Below, piece by piece: positions 51,574 to 61,335 of a stretch of 64,000 bases of DNA. The notes under the pieces are model-generated. The model had not been told where the DNA came from. It worked only from the letters and a program-made list of their open reading frames with translations, and made no database searches. This stretch comes from an uncultured Acidobacteriota bacterium. Its GTDB lineage: Bacteria; Acidobacteriota; Terriglobia; Bryobacterales; Bryobacteraceae. Positions within the stretch are counted from its first letter, which is position 1. Every line of letters begins with the position of its first letter. Made by a program: the position numbers and the translations under genes. The stretch is taken from contig CADEFM010000016.1 in assembly GCA_902826605.1 (NCBI GenBank), positions 1-64,000 on the forward strand, written 5' to 3'.

Positions 51574-54069
51574 TTAATGAACGGTCGCGACCTGGCTCCA
51601 GTGTTGAGCGCCCGATTCCTGCACCGGAGGGGCCGACTTTGCGTGCCGCTTTCGCTTTTGCTGATACATCCGGCGGTCTGCATGCGACAGCAACTGTTCC
51701 GCATCGGCGCCATCCTGGGGTGATGTGGCGGCTCCAACGCTGACCGTGAGAATCTGTCCACTGAGCACGTCGCGGCACGCCTGCGCCACCACATCGCTTA
51801 GTTGTTCGATCTTAAGGTGCAGGTCGCTGGCTTGGGCGCCCGGCAGAATGATCGCGAACTCGTCGCCGCCCATGCGCGCAACGTAATCGGACTCGCGGAA
51901 CGCAGATTTGAGGCCCGCGGCTAGCGCTTTTAACAGCCGATTCCCTTCCAAATGTCCATAGCGGTCGTTGATCTGTTTGAAGCCGTCAAGATCTAGGGCC
52001 AGCAGCGTCAACGGACGCTCCGCGTGGCGGGAGACCGCCAGCTCAGCGTCCAGGTGCAAGAATAACGAACGCGCATTCGGTATTCCAGTAAGAGAATCGG
52101 TGGTGGGAGACTTCTCCACCTGTTGAACGCGCTGCGCGTTTTCAATGGCTGCGGCGACCTTGGAGTTCACTGCCAACAGGATACGCAGATGATCTTTGTT
52201 GAAAGCGTCGCGCTCGGAATGATACAAAGACAAGACGCCCGTGACTCCGCTCGTGCCTTCCAGTGGAACCGCTAGGGCGGACCGGAGCGTCGAGAACTTC
52301 GTGAGATCGTTCAGGTAACCGGACTCCACCGAAGGATTTCCATTCAGAATAGGCTTGCTGTTTTCCGCCACCCAACCCGAGAGGCCCTGGCCTATCGGAA
52401 TTTCAAGCGAAGAAAACAGCCGAAAGTCGTCGCCTGCCACATATTCCGGTTTCAGGACGTCTCCGTGCCGCACCCAGATGGCAAATCCATGGTGGGGAAC
52501 GATGTTGCGCAAGCGCACACCCAGCACGGACATCGTCTCATTCACATTGAGCGAGTTACCCAGATCCTGGGAAAGCTCGAAGATGGCCTGCACCTCCTGG
52601 CGCGCCGCCGCGATGGAGGCCAGAAAATCCTGCGATCCTTGCTTGGTGGCTGTGCTCGCCCCGAGCGCGGGCGCCTCGAATCCTGCTGCCGGCGATTCGC
52701 CGCGTTCCACTTTCACATCCGCCAAGAGCCTGCCGGGATCGTCGGCTGTCTTCGCCTTGGCCATCTTTTCCAGTTCGACGGCGCGCCTTGTCAGAATTTC
52801 GACTACCCTGGGGTCAAAGGCCTTGCCCGATTCTTTTTGTACGACGTCCATGGCCTCATCAAGGGGCAGGGCGCGCCGATACTGACGGTCTGAGGCGAGA
52901 GCGTCCAAGCAATCCACCGCAGCGAGAATACGCGCGCCAATGGGAATTTGTTCCCCGCGTAAACCATTCGGATAGCCGCTGCCATCCCATTTTTCATGAT
53001 GCGCACGCACAATGGGCGCGACTGGGTATGGAAACTGCACGCGCTCCAGGATCTCCGCGCCCACAACCGGGTGGATCTTCATCTTCTCGAATTCTTCGGG
53101 GGACAAACGGCCGGGCTTGGAAATAATGTGCTCCGGTACCGCCAGCTTGCCGATGTCATGCAGGATAGAGGCGGTGCGCAGCGCTTCCATTTCGGCTTCG
53201 CTCAAGCCGAGATCCGTGCCCACTTCACGGCAATAGATCTGCACGCGAGCCAGATGATCGTGGGTGGTTTGATCCTTGGCTTCAATCGCGAGCGCCAGTG
53301 CTTCAATCGTGCGCAGGTGCAGCGCAGCCACCGCGTCGGCGTGCTTTTTCCCCTCGTCCAGACGGGAAGCGTAAAGCCGATAGGAGCGGAAAATCAAATA
53401 AACGATGGGTCCGCTCAAAAGCACCACTTGCCATCCGATGATGTCATCGGCGAATTTCAATAATTGAGCCACTGCCGCGCCACCGAAGTAATAGGGCAGT
53501 GTTGCGAAGAAACCCATGCGCCACGTGGAAAAGAGCGGAGCTCCTTCTGCGATGCTTAGCCCGAGGGCCACGGGCAGCGTGTGAACGACGAAAAAAGCGA
53601 GGGTGGCCACCAGGAGCAAAATGGCGGGTTCATGCTCATTTTGCGTCAGCCACGGAAGATAAAAAACCCACGCAGCGACGCTACTGGCTAGGATGGTGGT
53701 CGCCGCGCTGAACAGCATATGTTCCACAGGCAGATTTCGGCGTTTCGGTTGACTCCATAGAGTTTGGGCAATCGCGCCAGCGGCGGCGATCGCCACGCTC
53801 TCTGGACCCGATAGCTCCCGCAAGGCAAGTAATGCGAATACGCAGGTGATGGGAAAGGTACCTGCGATCCCCGGCATATTGATCTGCAATGCCGCGCCGA
53901 AGACCGTCACCAAAAGAAACGCGCCGAACTTCAGTACGTCTGGCGAATCCCAGTTCAGCGCCGAAACGCCTGCTGCGCCTAGGCCCAGCAGTATCGTGAA
54001 GGCTATGAAAACGCGGGCGCGAACCGGCAGGCTCGAAGCAGAAGCGGATGTTTGAGCAGGCGTCTCCAA
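51574..54069 (-). CDS. Membrane protein with HD-GYP, GAF and GGDEF domains
   Basis: TTG 54069 is preceded by GGAGAGG and gives 831 residues; the frame is open to 54153. About eight TM segments (about 15-230) are followed by an HD-GYP phosphodiesterase with ILHDIGKLAVPEH and HHEKWDGSGYPNGLRGEQIP. A linker and a GAF domain (about 505-660) come next. The GGDEF cyclase has DLDGFKQINDRYGH and RMGGDEFAII, with an RxxD inhibitory site (RESD) five residues upstream of GGDEF. It can in principle both make and degrade c-di-GMP. The net activity is unknown. Confidence 0.93.
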   Translation of the reverse strand: METPAQTSASASSLPVRARVFIAFTILLGLGAAGVSALNWDSPDVLKFGAFLLVTVFGAALQINMPGIAGTFPITCVFALLALRELSGPESVAIAAAGAIAQTLWSQPKRRNLPVEHMLFSAATTILASSVAAWVFYLPWLTQNEHEPAILLLVATLAFFVVHTLPVALGLSIAEGAPLFSTWRMGFFATLPYYFGGAAVAQLLKFADDIIGWQVVLLSGPIVYLIFRSYRLYASRLDEGKKHADAVAALHLRTIEALALAIEAKDQTTHDHLARVQIYCREVGTDLGLSEAEMEALRTASILHDIGKLAVPEHIISKPGRLSPEEFEKMKIHPVVGAEILERVQFPYPVAPIVRAHHEKWDGSGYPNGLRGEQIPIGARILAAVDCLDALASDRQYRRALPLDEAMDVVQKESGKAFDPRVVEILTRRAVELEKMAKAKTADDPGRLLADVKVERGESPAAGFEAPALGASTATKQGSQDFLASIAAARQEVQAIFELSQDLGNSLNVNETMSVLGVRLRNIVPHHGFAIWVRHGDVLKPEYVAGDDFRLFSSLEIPIGQGLSGWVAENSKPILNGNPSVESGYLNDLTKFSTLRSALAVPLEGTSGVTGVLSLYHSERDAFNKDHLRILLAVNSKVAAAIENAQRVQQVEKSPTTDSLTGIPNARSLFLHLDAELAVSRHAERPLTLLALDLDGFKQINDRYGHLEGNRLLKALAAGLKSAFRESDYVARMGGDEFAIILPGAQASDLHLKIEQLSDVVAQACRDVLSGQILTVSVGAATSPQDGADAEQLLSHADRRMYQQKRKRHAKSAPPVQESGAQHWSQVATVH

Positions 54070-54169
54070 AGTGATTCCCTCTCCTATTTGGCCAGGAATC
54101 GAAATTGAGCGCCCTCGGGTGAAGACCCTACGCCTACGGGGAAAGTATACCAAGGCGTGGGGGGGGTAG

Positions 54170-55045
54170 TTAGTTTCTTTGCTGCTGCACCTTAGGAGCG
54201 GCGAGGTAGCCGCTGATCAGATCCTTCTTCACTTCGTTCACCACCAACTCATAGGGCTGGGTGGCGCGCGAAAGCAGGAACTGCACCGGCTCATTGACGG
54301 TCTTGTCTTTCTTTTCGACAGTCTTGTCGTCGGCGACGATGTTGATGGTGTAGCGGTTCCGCTTGGGGTCGGCGTTCTTGAGCAGCACGGCTATGTCGCC
54401 GACGCGCTGCGGACCTTTTGTCTTGCCCAGCTTAAACTCCACGTAATTGCGCTCACCCATGGCTTTGAGCGCAGCGAGTTCTTTGCCGTTGGTGGCAATG
54501 AGCCCGCTTTGGACACCCAGGTCGCCTTGGGTCTGCCTCAGATTGGCGATGGTCTTTTCGAGTTCGGAGCGGGTGGTTGCGACTTCCGAACGGACGTTGG
54601 TGACGTCTGTATTCACTTCCGCAATCCTGGTTGTCGCGGCGGAGGCGGTTTCCTTTACCTGCGACACTTCGTTGCTTACGGCTGCGACGCGCTTCTCTTG
54701 CTCCTGCTGGACCTTCTGGAGGCTGGCAGCCAATTGCTCGGCGTGCTTCTCGGCATCTTCTTTCGCCTGTCCAGCAAGTTGGCTGGCTTGACGGCGGGCG
54801 GCATCGAGCTCGGTTTTCAGCGTCTCCACGGAACGCCGGCTGGTCTGCGTGGTAACCGCGGAAGTCTCATGAATCTTGGAAATTTCGTCCAGTAGCGCTT
54901 CGCGCGTCTGAGCGATTTCGGTGCGAGTCTGATTGATCTGAGTGTACAGATACCCGACTGCGGCGCCGACGATAACGACGAGTCCCAGCACAACTTTCGA
55001 AAGCATGGAGCTGGAGCTGGGGGCGGGCTGATTTTGGTCGCTCAC
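54170..55045 (-). CDS. Membrane-anchored coiled-coil protein
   Basis: The GTG at 55045 follows GGAG by about 8 nt and gives 291 residues. One TM segment (about 15-38, SKVVLGLVVIVGAAVGYLY) is followed by a long coiled coil (about 40-185) rich in Ala, Glu, Gln and Thr. A C-terminal globular part of about 80 residues (YVEFKLGKTKGPQRVGDIAVLL, YTINIVADDKTVEKKD) completes it. No enzymatic motif is seen. It may be a structural or envelope-spanning factor. Confidence 0.75.
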   Translation of the reverse strand: MSDQNQPAPSSSSMLSKVVLGLVVIVGAAVGYLYTQINQTRTEIAQTREALLDEISKIHETSAVTTQTSRRSVETLKTELDAARRQASQLAGQAKEDAEKHAEQLAASLQKVQQEQEKRVAAVSNEVSQVKETASAATTRIAEVNTDVTNVRSEVATTRSELEKTIANLRQTQGDLGVQSGLIATNGKELAALKAMGERNYVEFKLGKTKGPQRVGDIAVLLKNADPKRNRYTINIVADDKTVEKKDKTVNEPVQFLLSRATQPYELVVNEVKKDLISGYLAAPKVQQQRN

Positions 55046-55209
55046 GGGTGAATCTCCTCTTATTGAAAACAAAGGACTCTACCTTCCATTCTACATCGGT
55101 TGACGCGCCGGATGATGAAATATAGTACCTAAGTTGCTGAAGTTTTGCACTGGGGCGCTGAATCCGATTAGGCCGCTGCGCTGCTAAACTCAAAGTTGAT
55201 GAGCTTTCA

Positions 55210-55539
55210 ATGATTGTCCGTGTACGGTTGGGTAGAGGCCGTGTTCTGCGCCATACACGCGGAACGAATCGCGCGGTAGCGTTGGCGGCCGCGGCCTTGT
55301 TGGTGCCGGTGGCACTCATGGCGTACGTGCTGGGGGTCTGGAGGTTGGCCTCAGACTTGGGAATGGCAGGCCCCTTTGGGTTCGGCGGAGTCTTTTCGCA
55401 TTGGCAGCTTTGGATTGCGGTGGCTGCCGCCGCTCACTTGGCGTCTTTCATCCTCAACCGGTATGGACAGGAAGGCGTTTTGCGTCTGCCGCGTCTGTTT
55501 TCTTGGCTGCCCCGTACGCCTCGTCCAAGAGCTCGATAA
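55210..55539 (+). CDS. Small two-TM membrane protein of unknown function
   Basis: The 109-residue product has a basic N-terminus, two hydrophobic segments (about 22-42 and 68-82) and a basic C-terminus. The phrase LGVWRLASDLGMAGPFGFGGVFSHWQLWIAV is typical of small acidobacterial membrane proteins, by impression only. The last 86 bp overlap the 3' end of glcF on the other strand. Confidence 0.6.
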   Translation: MIVRVRLGRGRVLRHTRGTNRAVALAAAALLVPVALMAYVLGVWRLASDLGMAGPFGFGGVFSHWQLWIAVAAAAHLASFILNRYGQEGVLRLPRLFSWLPRTPRPRAR

Positions 55540-56803
55540 CATGCACGACCCGCTGGCCTTGCCCGTGCCTTGCCACGCCCACGCGCAGCTGCAGCATGCA
55601 CCCCGGATTCGCGGTGGCGACACAATTGGCGCGGGTGGAATTGACGCTGGCCATCTTCTTTTCGAGCAGAGCCATGGACATGTCCGTGTGGACCACGTTG
55701 TAAATTCCAGCGCTGCCGCAACAGATATCGGCGAGCGGCATTTCACGGAATGTGAGACCGGGGATGCGCTTCAATAATTCCCGGGGAGCGGAGCGCACGC
55801 GCTGGCCATGCGCCAAGTGGCAGGAATCCTGATATGTCACGGTGGCGCGCACTTCACCCATGGGTGGATTCAAATCGATGCCGGCCAGAAACTCGGTAAC
55901 GTCTTTCATCTTTGCGACGAATTCAACCGCGCGAGTGGCGTAGACGGGATCGTGCTCCAGAAGGTCGTGGTACTCCTTAAGCGTGGAACCGCAGCCTGCG
56001 GCGTTGGTGAGAATAGCGTCGTAGCCACCTCCGGCCAGTGCGTCAATATTACGCCGGGCGAGTTCGCGGGCGGTGTCACGAATGCCGGCGTGAACGTGGA
56101 GGGCTCCGCAGCACGTCTGGCCGCCTGGAACAGTGACTTCGCAGCCATTAGCCTGCAAGACGCGAACAGTGGCTTCGTTCAAACGCGAAAAGCAAATGTT
56201 GGCGATGCAGCCCGCCATGAGCGCGACGCGGTGCTTGTGTGTTCCCTGCGCGGGGAACACACGGCCGATCTGATCGAAAAAGAACGGAGTTTCGGCCTGC
56301 GGCGAGAGAGCTTCCAGCTCCCCCAGCCTTCCAAACTCGCGAAGCAACCCTGATCCGCGCACGAAGCGCTGCAAGCCGGAAGCTTGATAGAAGCGGAGTT
56401 TTAAGCCCGCTATTCGCAGCAGAGTCCGGCTAGGCAAGAGACGTTTGAAAACCAGGTCGCGAATCACGCGCTCGCGCCACGGCCGTTGCGTATTGCGCTC
56501 AATCTGTGCGCGCGCGCCTTCCACTAGTCGGCCGTAACTTACGCCTGAAGGGCATGCCGATTCGCATCCGCGGCACGCGAGGCATAGGTCGATGTGTTCG
56601 CGGTAGGAGTCGGTAATGGGCGCACCCTCCGCTACCTGTTTCATTTGAAAGATGCGCCCGCGCGGAGAGTCCATCTCCAGATGCAGTTCGCGGTACGTGG
56701 GGCAGGCGTTCAAGCATAGGCCGCAGTGTACACAGCGGTCCAGGTCCACCTGCTGCGGGGAATCAGATGATTCGATCACGTGCAAGGCTTCAGACGTAGC
56801 CAT
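55454..56803 (-). CDS. glcF: Glycolate oxidase iron-sulfur subunit
   Basis: The 449-residue protein has two 4Fe-4S motifs (CVHCGLCLNACPT, CLACRGCESACPSG). Two CCG-type cysteine-rich domains follow, with GGQTCCGALHVHAG, YQDSCHLAHGQ and LADICCGSAGIYN. GlcF passes electrons from the GlcD/GlcE flavoproteins during glycolate oxidation to glyoxylate. It overlaps glcE by 14 nt. The C-terminal tail extends into the convergent small membrane protein gene. Confidence 0.93.
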   Translation of the reverse strand: MATSEALHVIESSDSPQQVDLDRCVHCGLCLNACPTYRELHLEMDSPRGRIFQMKQVAEGAPITDSYREHIDLCLACRGCESACPSGVSYGRLVEGARAQIERNTQRPWRERVIRDLVFKRLLPSRTLLRIAGLKLRFYQASGLQRFVRGSGLLREFGRLGELEALSPQAETPFFFDQIGRVFPAQGTHKHRVALMAGCIANICFSRLNEATVRVLQANGCEVTVPGGQTCCGALHVHAGIRDTARELARRNIDALAGGGYDAILTNAAGCGSTLKEYHDLLEHDPVYATRAVEFVAKMKDVTEFLAGIDLNPPMGEVRATVTYQDSCHLAHGQRVRSAPRELLKRIPGLTFREMPLADICCGSAGIYNVVHTDMSMALLEKKMASVNSTRANCVATANPGCMLQLRVGVARHGQGQRVVHVIELLDEAYGAAKKTDAADAKRLPVHTG

Positions 56804-57827
56804 GGAGTCGCCCTCGATTCATCAGATTTTCCGGATCGAACATCAGCTTGATCTTCTTCATCATTCCAGATTCGTCGTGGACCTGCGTTGGCGGAGGATC
56901 CGCGGCATAGTGCGCATAAATAACGCCTGAGCCGGCGCGTGCGATGCAGGGGACCTTTAGCCGCTCCATCTCCGCGCCCATGGACGCGAGGGGAGTTCGA
57001 ATCATCGCTACCCCTCCTTCGGGATTGGCTGCCAGGAAGCGCGGAGTGAATTCGCGAACTTCGTGCCACACGGCGCTTTCCTCTTCGCCCTCGGAGGAGC
57101 GCGCCTGCGCCAGATCCGCTGAAAAACGGTCCACCACCTGTTGGTTGCCGGTGGCGCGCACCAACAGACGGCAGCCGCGAGAATCGTTCACGACGTCAAT
57201 CGCGGCCGGTGGGAGTTGGCCTTTTAAGATTCGATCGCGTTCGCTGAAGGCCTTGCTCACCGTGGGAAACTCCATCACGAACGTGCGCGAAAAAAGTGGG
57301 ACTGGAAAGACTTTGAAGTTAACGGACGTGATGGCAGCCAGCGTGCCGAAAGAGCCTATCATGAGCTTGCCCATATCCAGTCCCGCTACGTTTTTCACTA
57401 CCATGCCGCCGGTCTGCACCAGCTTGCCTTCGAGAGTGGCGAAGGTCATGCCGATGACCATGTCGCGCGCCGTCCCATACAGACGCCGGCGGGGACCGCT
57501 CAGATTGGCCCCCAAGACGCCACCGACGGTCGCGCTTTCCCAGCCGGGTCCGGTGAAAGGATCGAGCGGAAGCATCTGGCCTTTCTCGGCGAGGGTCCGC
57601 TGAAGTTCGGCGAAGGGCATGCCTGCTTCGACGCTCACGGTCAAATCCTGAGGTTCGTATTGCAGCAGGCGGCGCAGGCCCGCGGTGGTCAGGGTTTCAG
57701 CCGCGGCGGTAGTGGGTCCGCCCAATCTGTCCTTTGTAAAATTCCCGCCCATTCGGATGGAGCGATGCTCACCCGCCAGCATGCGTAATGCTTCGGCCAG
57801 TTGCTGAGGAGTTTCCGGGCGAATCAC
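56790..57827 (-). CDS. glcE: Glycolate oxidase FAD-binding subunit GlcE
   Basis: The 345-residue protein has an FAD-binding PCMH-type fold: GEHRSIRMGGNFTKDRLGG, LTVSVEAGMPFAELQ, WESATVGGVLGANLSGPRR, YGTARDMVIGMTFATLEGKL and GMVVKNVAGLDMGKLMIGS. This combination is typical of GlcE, shorter than GlcD. No glcD is in the window, so the catalytic partner must be encoded elsewhere. The gene overlaps rluB by 4 nt. Confidence 0.9.
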   Translation of the reverse strand: MIRPETPQQLAEALRMLAGEHRSIRMGGNFTKDRLGGPTTAAAETLTTAGLRRLLQYEPQDLTVSVEAGMPFAELQRTLAEKGQMLPLDPFTGPGWESATVGGVLGANLSGPRRRLYGTARDMVIGMTFATLEGKLVQTGGMVVKNVAGLDMGKLMIGSFGTLAAITSVNFKVFPVPLFSRTFVMEFPTVSKAFSERDRILKGQLPPAAIDVVNDSRGCRLLVRATGNQQVVDRFSADLAQARSSEGEEESAVWHEVREFTPRFLAANPEGGVAMIRTPLASMGAEMERLKVPCIARAGSGVIYAHYAADPPPTQVHDESGMMKKIKLMFDPENLMNRGRLHGYV

Positions 57828-58603
57828 GACGCTAGTCCTCTGACTTCTTCCTGCGTTAGAAATCGGTACTTGCCGATTTCCAGATCGCCAATCGTAATTG
57901 GACCCAACCGTGTGCGGACTAGTTTGAGCACCTTTGCGCCCAACGCCTCCACCATGCGCCGGACCTGGCGGTTACGGCCTTCGGTGATGACGATTTCGAA
58001 GAACGTATATTTTTCAGAATCGCGGATGCGCGTGACCTCGGCGGGCCGGGTGGGGCCGTCGCTGAGTTCGATGCCGGCGCGGAGGCGTTCGAGCTGCTCG
58101 TCGTCAAGCCGGAGAGAAGATTTTACGAGATACGTCTTGCGCACTTTGGAGCGCGGGCTGGTGATGTAGTCGCCAAGCGCGGAATCATTCGTCAGCAACA
58201 GCAGGCCGGTGGTGTTCTGGTCCAGACGCCCCACAGGGAAAACCCACTCTCCCGTGCCGTTTAGCAGATCGTAGACGGTCGGACGGCCTTCCGGGTCTTT
58301 GTAGGTGGTTAAATATCCCTTGGGTTTGTAGAGCAAAACATAGACTTTCTTTTTCGCAATCAGAGGTTTCCCGTCGAGAACAACGCGGTCGCTTTCGGGA
58401 TCCACCCAGAAATCCGGGGACTGTACTTTCATCCCGTTGACGGTAACGCGGCCCGCTCCAATCCAGCTTCGCGCGTCCGTGCGCGAGCTAAGACCGGCTT
58501 TGGACAAGACGCGATCGAGGGTGTGCCTGCGGACATTCTTGGCGTTGGCCTTCGGCGCACGTGTTTCGTGGCGAACGGTGGTGTTGTGTCGGATGGCAGG
58601 CAC
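57824..58603 (-). CDS. rluB: RsuA/RluB-family ribosomal RNA pseudouridine synthase
   Basis: The 259-residue protein has an N-terminal basic extension of about 28 residues and an S4 RNA-binding domain (LDRVLSKAGLSSRTDARSWIGAGRVTVNG). The catalytic region has VFPVGRLDQNTTGLLLLTNDSALG, containing the active-site Asp, and VITEGRNRQVRRMVEALG. It isomerises a uridine in 23S or 16S rRNA. Family naming (RluB rather than RsuA) is tentative. It leads a rluB-glcE-glcF run and is divergent from ftcD with only 19 bp between start codons. Confidence 0.9.
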   Translation of the reverse strand: MPAIRHNTTVRHETRAPKANAKNVRRHTLDRVLSKAGLSSRTDARSWIGAGRVTVNGMKVQSPDFWVDPESDRVVLDGKPLIAKKKVYVLLYKPKGYLTTYKDPEGRPTVYDLLNGTGEWVFPVGRLDQNTTGLLLLTNDSALGDYITSPRSKVRKTYLVKSSLRLDDEQLERLRAGIELSDGPTRPAEVTRIRDSEKYTFFEIVITEGRNRQVRRMVEALGAKVLKLVRTRLGPITIGDLEIGKYRFLTQEEVRGLAS

Positions 58604-58622
58604 TTCTTATGATCGTACCAGC

Positions 58623-59501
58623 ATGTTGGAATGCGTTCCGAATTTTTCTGAAGGCCGAAATCCTGAAACCATACGGGCAATTGTTCGCGCAATGGAGAGT
58701 GCGGACGGCGTCACTGTGCTTGGTTGGGAGTCCGATCCAGACCACCATCGCAGCGTGGTCACCATGGCGGGGCTGCCAGAGGCCGTGCTGGAAAGCGCCT
58801 TGCGCGGCGTGGGGAAAGCCGCGGAACTCATCGACCTGAGCCAGCACCAAGGCATCCACCCTCGCGTAGGCGCGACGGACGTCCTGCCGTTCATCCCTCT
58901 CAACGGATCCACGATGGAGGATTGCATCAATGTGGCTCATCGCGCGGGGGAGGAGATCTGGAGCCGCTTCCGCGTGCCGGTGTATTTTTATGAATTCGCC
59001 GCGCGAAGCCCCGAGCGGCGCGCATTGCAGAACACCCGCCGCGCCGGATTCGATGGACGCCCTCCGGACGTCGGGGACGTCGCCGCGCATCCCACAACCG
59101 GAGCTGTGATGGTGGGCGCGCGCCAGTTTCTGATCGCCTACAATATCAACCTGGCCACGAAGGACGTGCATATCGCCCGGGATATCGCCCGCCGGATTCG
59201 TGAATCTTCCGGCGGGTTCCGATTCGTGAAGGCCATGGGGCTTCGATTGACGTCGCTCGATTGTACGCAAGTGTCCATGAACCTGACCAATTTTGACGAG
59301 ACTCCGTTGGACACGCTCTACGACACGGTTCTGGGAGAAGCGGCCCGCCATAAGACCACCATCGCGGAGAGCGAGCTGATCGGCTTCATTCCGCGGGCGG
59401 CATTTCAGAAGTGGCCCGAATTTTTCCGGAGGACACGTGGATTCGAGGAATCGAGGATCATTGAGAATCGCCTGGAAAAGCGGCTGCTACAATCGAAATA
59501 G
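58623..59501 (+). CDS. ftcD: Glutamate formimidoyltransferase
   Basis: The 292-residue product starts at ATG 58623 with [13 protein letters not shown], the family N-terminus. It also shows [33 protein letters not shown] (with catalytic His) and [18 protein letters not shown]. It has the formimidoyltransferase domain but no cyclodeaminase domain. It transfers the formimino group from formiminoglutamate to tetrahydrofolate in histidine degradation. Its stop overlaps the next start by 1 nt. Confidence 0.93.
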   Translation: MLECVPNFSEGRNPETIRAIVRAMESADGVTVLGWESDPDHHRSVVTMAGLPEAVLESALRGVGKAAELIDLSQHQGIHPRVGATDVLPFIPLNGSTMEDCINVAHRAGEEIWSRFRVPVYFYEFAARSPERRALQNTRRAGFDGRPPDVGDVAAHPTTGAVMVGARQFLIAYNINLATKDVHIARDIARRIRESSGGFRFVKAMGLRLTSLDCTQVSMNLTNFDETPLDTLYDTVLGEAARHKTTIAESELIGFIPRAAFQKWPEFFRRTRGFEESRIIENRLEKRLLQSK

Positions 59502-60370
59502 TGCTGGTCAGCATCGATCCACAACCTCGCGTGCCGCGCCCAGCTTGGCTGCGTGCGCCCGCGCCGGTGGGCGAAAATTACCAGAAGCTTAAAAACTTGG
59601 TCCAAAGGCTCGGACTGCACACGGTCTGCGAGAGCGCGGCTTGCCCCAATATCGGCGATTGCTGGAACCAGCGAACCGCCACGTTCATGATTCTGGGCAA
59701 CGTGTGCACGCGCCGCTGCGGCTTTTGCAACGTTCAAAAAGGCGCGCCCCTAGAGGTAGATTATGACGAACCTCGCCGCGTCGCGGAGGCTATCGAAACC
59801 CTGGGACTGAAGTTCGCGGTCATCACCAGCGTAAATCGCGATGATCGCAAGGACGGCGGCGCGGAGTTGTTCGCGCGCACCATTGAAGCGATTCGCGACC
59901 GCGTGCCCGGATGCGGCATTGAAGTGCTGGTGCCAGATTTCCAGGGCGCCCACTTCGCCATGGACATCGTTCTAGACGCCCACCCCGACGTGCTGAATCA
60001 CAATACGGAAACCGTGCCGCGCTTGTACCGGCAGGTGCGCTTGGGCGCGCGCTACGAACGTTCGCTCGATATGCTGGCATACGTGAAGCAGCGGAATCCG
60101 GAGATTCCGACCAAGTCCGGACTGATGGTGGGACTGGGCGAAAACATGGAAGAAGTCCATCAGGTGATGCGCGATCTGCGCGCGAGCAAGGTGGACATCC
60201 TGACCATCGGCCAATATCTGCGGCCTTCCTTGAAGCATTTGCCCGTCATCCGCCACGTGACGCCGGACGAGTTCGCGGGCCTGAAGGCCCTGGGTTACGA
60301 AATGGGCTTTCAACACGTGGAGAGCGGCCCGCTGGTGCGCAGTTCCTATCATGCCGCGGACGCGGTGTGA
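59501..60370 (+). CDS. lipA: Lipoyl synthase
   Basis: The GTG start shares one base with the ftcD stop (TAGTG). The 289-residue radical SAM enzyme has the auxiliary cluster cysteines [12 protein letters not shown] and the radical SAM motif CTRRCGFC, plus [11 protein letters not shown] and the terminal [10 protein letters not shown]. It inserts two sulfurs into octanoyl groups of E2 and H proteins. The 2-oxoacid dehydrogenase E1 gene lies about 1.5 kb away on the other strand. Confidence 0.97.
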   Translation: MLVSIDPQPRVPRPAWLRAPAPVGENYQKLKNLVQRLGLHTVCESAACPNIGDCWNQRTATFMILGNVCTRRCGFCNVQKGAPLEVDYDEPRRVAEAIETLGLKFAVITSVNRDDRKDGGAELFARTIEAIRDRVPGCGIEVLVPDFQGAHFAMDIVLDAHPDVLNHNTETVPRLYRQVRLGARYERSLDMLAYVKQRNPEIPTKSGLMVGLGENMEEVHQVMRDLRASKVDILTIGQYLRPSLKHLPVIRHVTPDEFAGLKALGYEMGFQHVESGPLVRSSYHAADAV

Positions 60371-60499
60371 AGGAATCCCGGGACTCCAGGTGGTGCTAAC
60401 CTAATTTTGCAGCAAGCGGTGCAGGCGTTCTCTCTCCGCAAGGGGTGGCCAGGACGCGTTTCACCAATTCCAATCATCGTTGGAAATTGGAGGATTTCC

Positions 60500-61324
60500 G
60501 TGGCGCGTTTTCGCCATTCGGAAGCGTTGATTCTGGTCTACTTCGCCTATGTCGCGGCGATCGCTCCTTTCTTTATCGATTTGCCGTGGCGCGCGCTGGC
60601 GCTGGGCCTGGGAATCGCCGGAGCCGTGTTTGCCGTCAGCCAGCGCGACAACGTGGTGCGCGACTGGCTGCCCTTGCTGGCCACGTTGGCCGCTTATCGG
60701 GAGATGGACTGGTTCACGGGACCCAAACGCGGATCGCTTGAACGAGCTTGGATCGGGTGGGACCGCTGGCTGTTGGACACCGCAGGCCTGCGCGCGGCCA
60801 TTGAAAGTACGGGTGCGATCCTGCCCGGTTATTTGGAATTATGCTACTTGTTGGTGTACGCGGTGGCGCCTGTCGCGCTTGCGATCTTGTTTCTCAATGA
60901 TTGCCGCGCCCATCTGGACCGCTTGTGGTTGGCATATCTGGCCGCGACGCTGGGCTGCTACGCGTTGTTTCCGTATTTTCCTTCCGATCCTCCACGCATC
61001 GTGTGGCCAAACCAGGATTTGCCGTCCGTAACAACGCTGATGCGAAGCGTGAATCTGGCGATCGTGGGCGGTTATGGAATTCATTCGAGCGTCTTCCCGA
61101 GCGCGCACGTAGCCTCCGCGTTTGGCGCGGCGTGGGGGCTGCTGGCAACGCTCGAGCGACGGCGATGGATCGGGTGGGGGATGGCGTTTTACGGACTTTC
61201 GGTGGCCATCGCCACGGTGTACGGGCGTTATCACTACGCGGCCGACGCGGGCGCAGGGATGGTGATGAGTCTGCTTGGATTGGCGGCGGCAATTCAGACG
61301 CCGCGTCGGGTGCCGCAGGCGTGA
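60500..61324 (+). CDS. PAP2-family (phosphatidic acid phosphatase type 2-like) membrane protein
   Basis: GTG 60500 has GGAGG 6 nt upstream and gives 274 residues; an upstream TTG frame is rejected. About six TM segments surround the phosphatase motifs PSAHVASAF (SxH) and YGRYHYAADAGAG (RxxHxxxD). The region FPSDPPRIVWPN matches inositol-phosphorylceramide-synthase-like relatives. It could dephosphorylate a lipid phosphate or transfer a phospho-headgroup. The substrate is unknown. Confidence 0.88.
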   Translation: MARFRHSEALILVYFAYVAAIAPFFIDLPWRALALGLGIAGAVFAVSQRDNVVRDWLPLLATLAAYREMDWFTGPKRGSLERAWIGWDRWLLDTAGLRAAIESTGAILPGYLELCYLLVYAVAPVALAILFLNDCRAHLDRLWLAYLAATLGCYALFPYFPSDPPRIVWPNQDLPSVTTLMRSVNLAIVGGYGIHSSVFPSAHVASAFGAAWGLLATLERRRWIGWGMAFYGLSVAIATVYGRYHYAADAGAGMVMSLLGLAAAIQTPRRVPQA

Positions 61325-61335
61325 CTCGGAGAACT

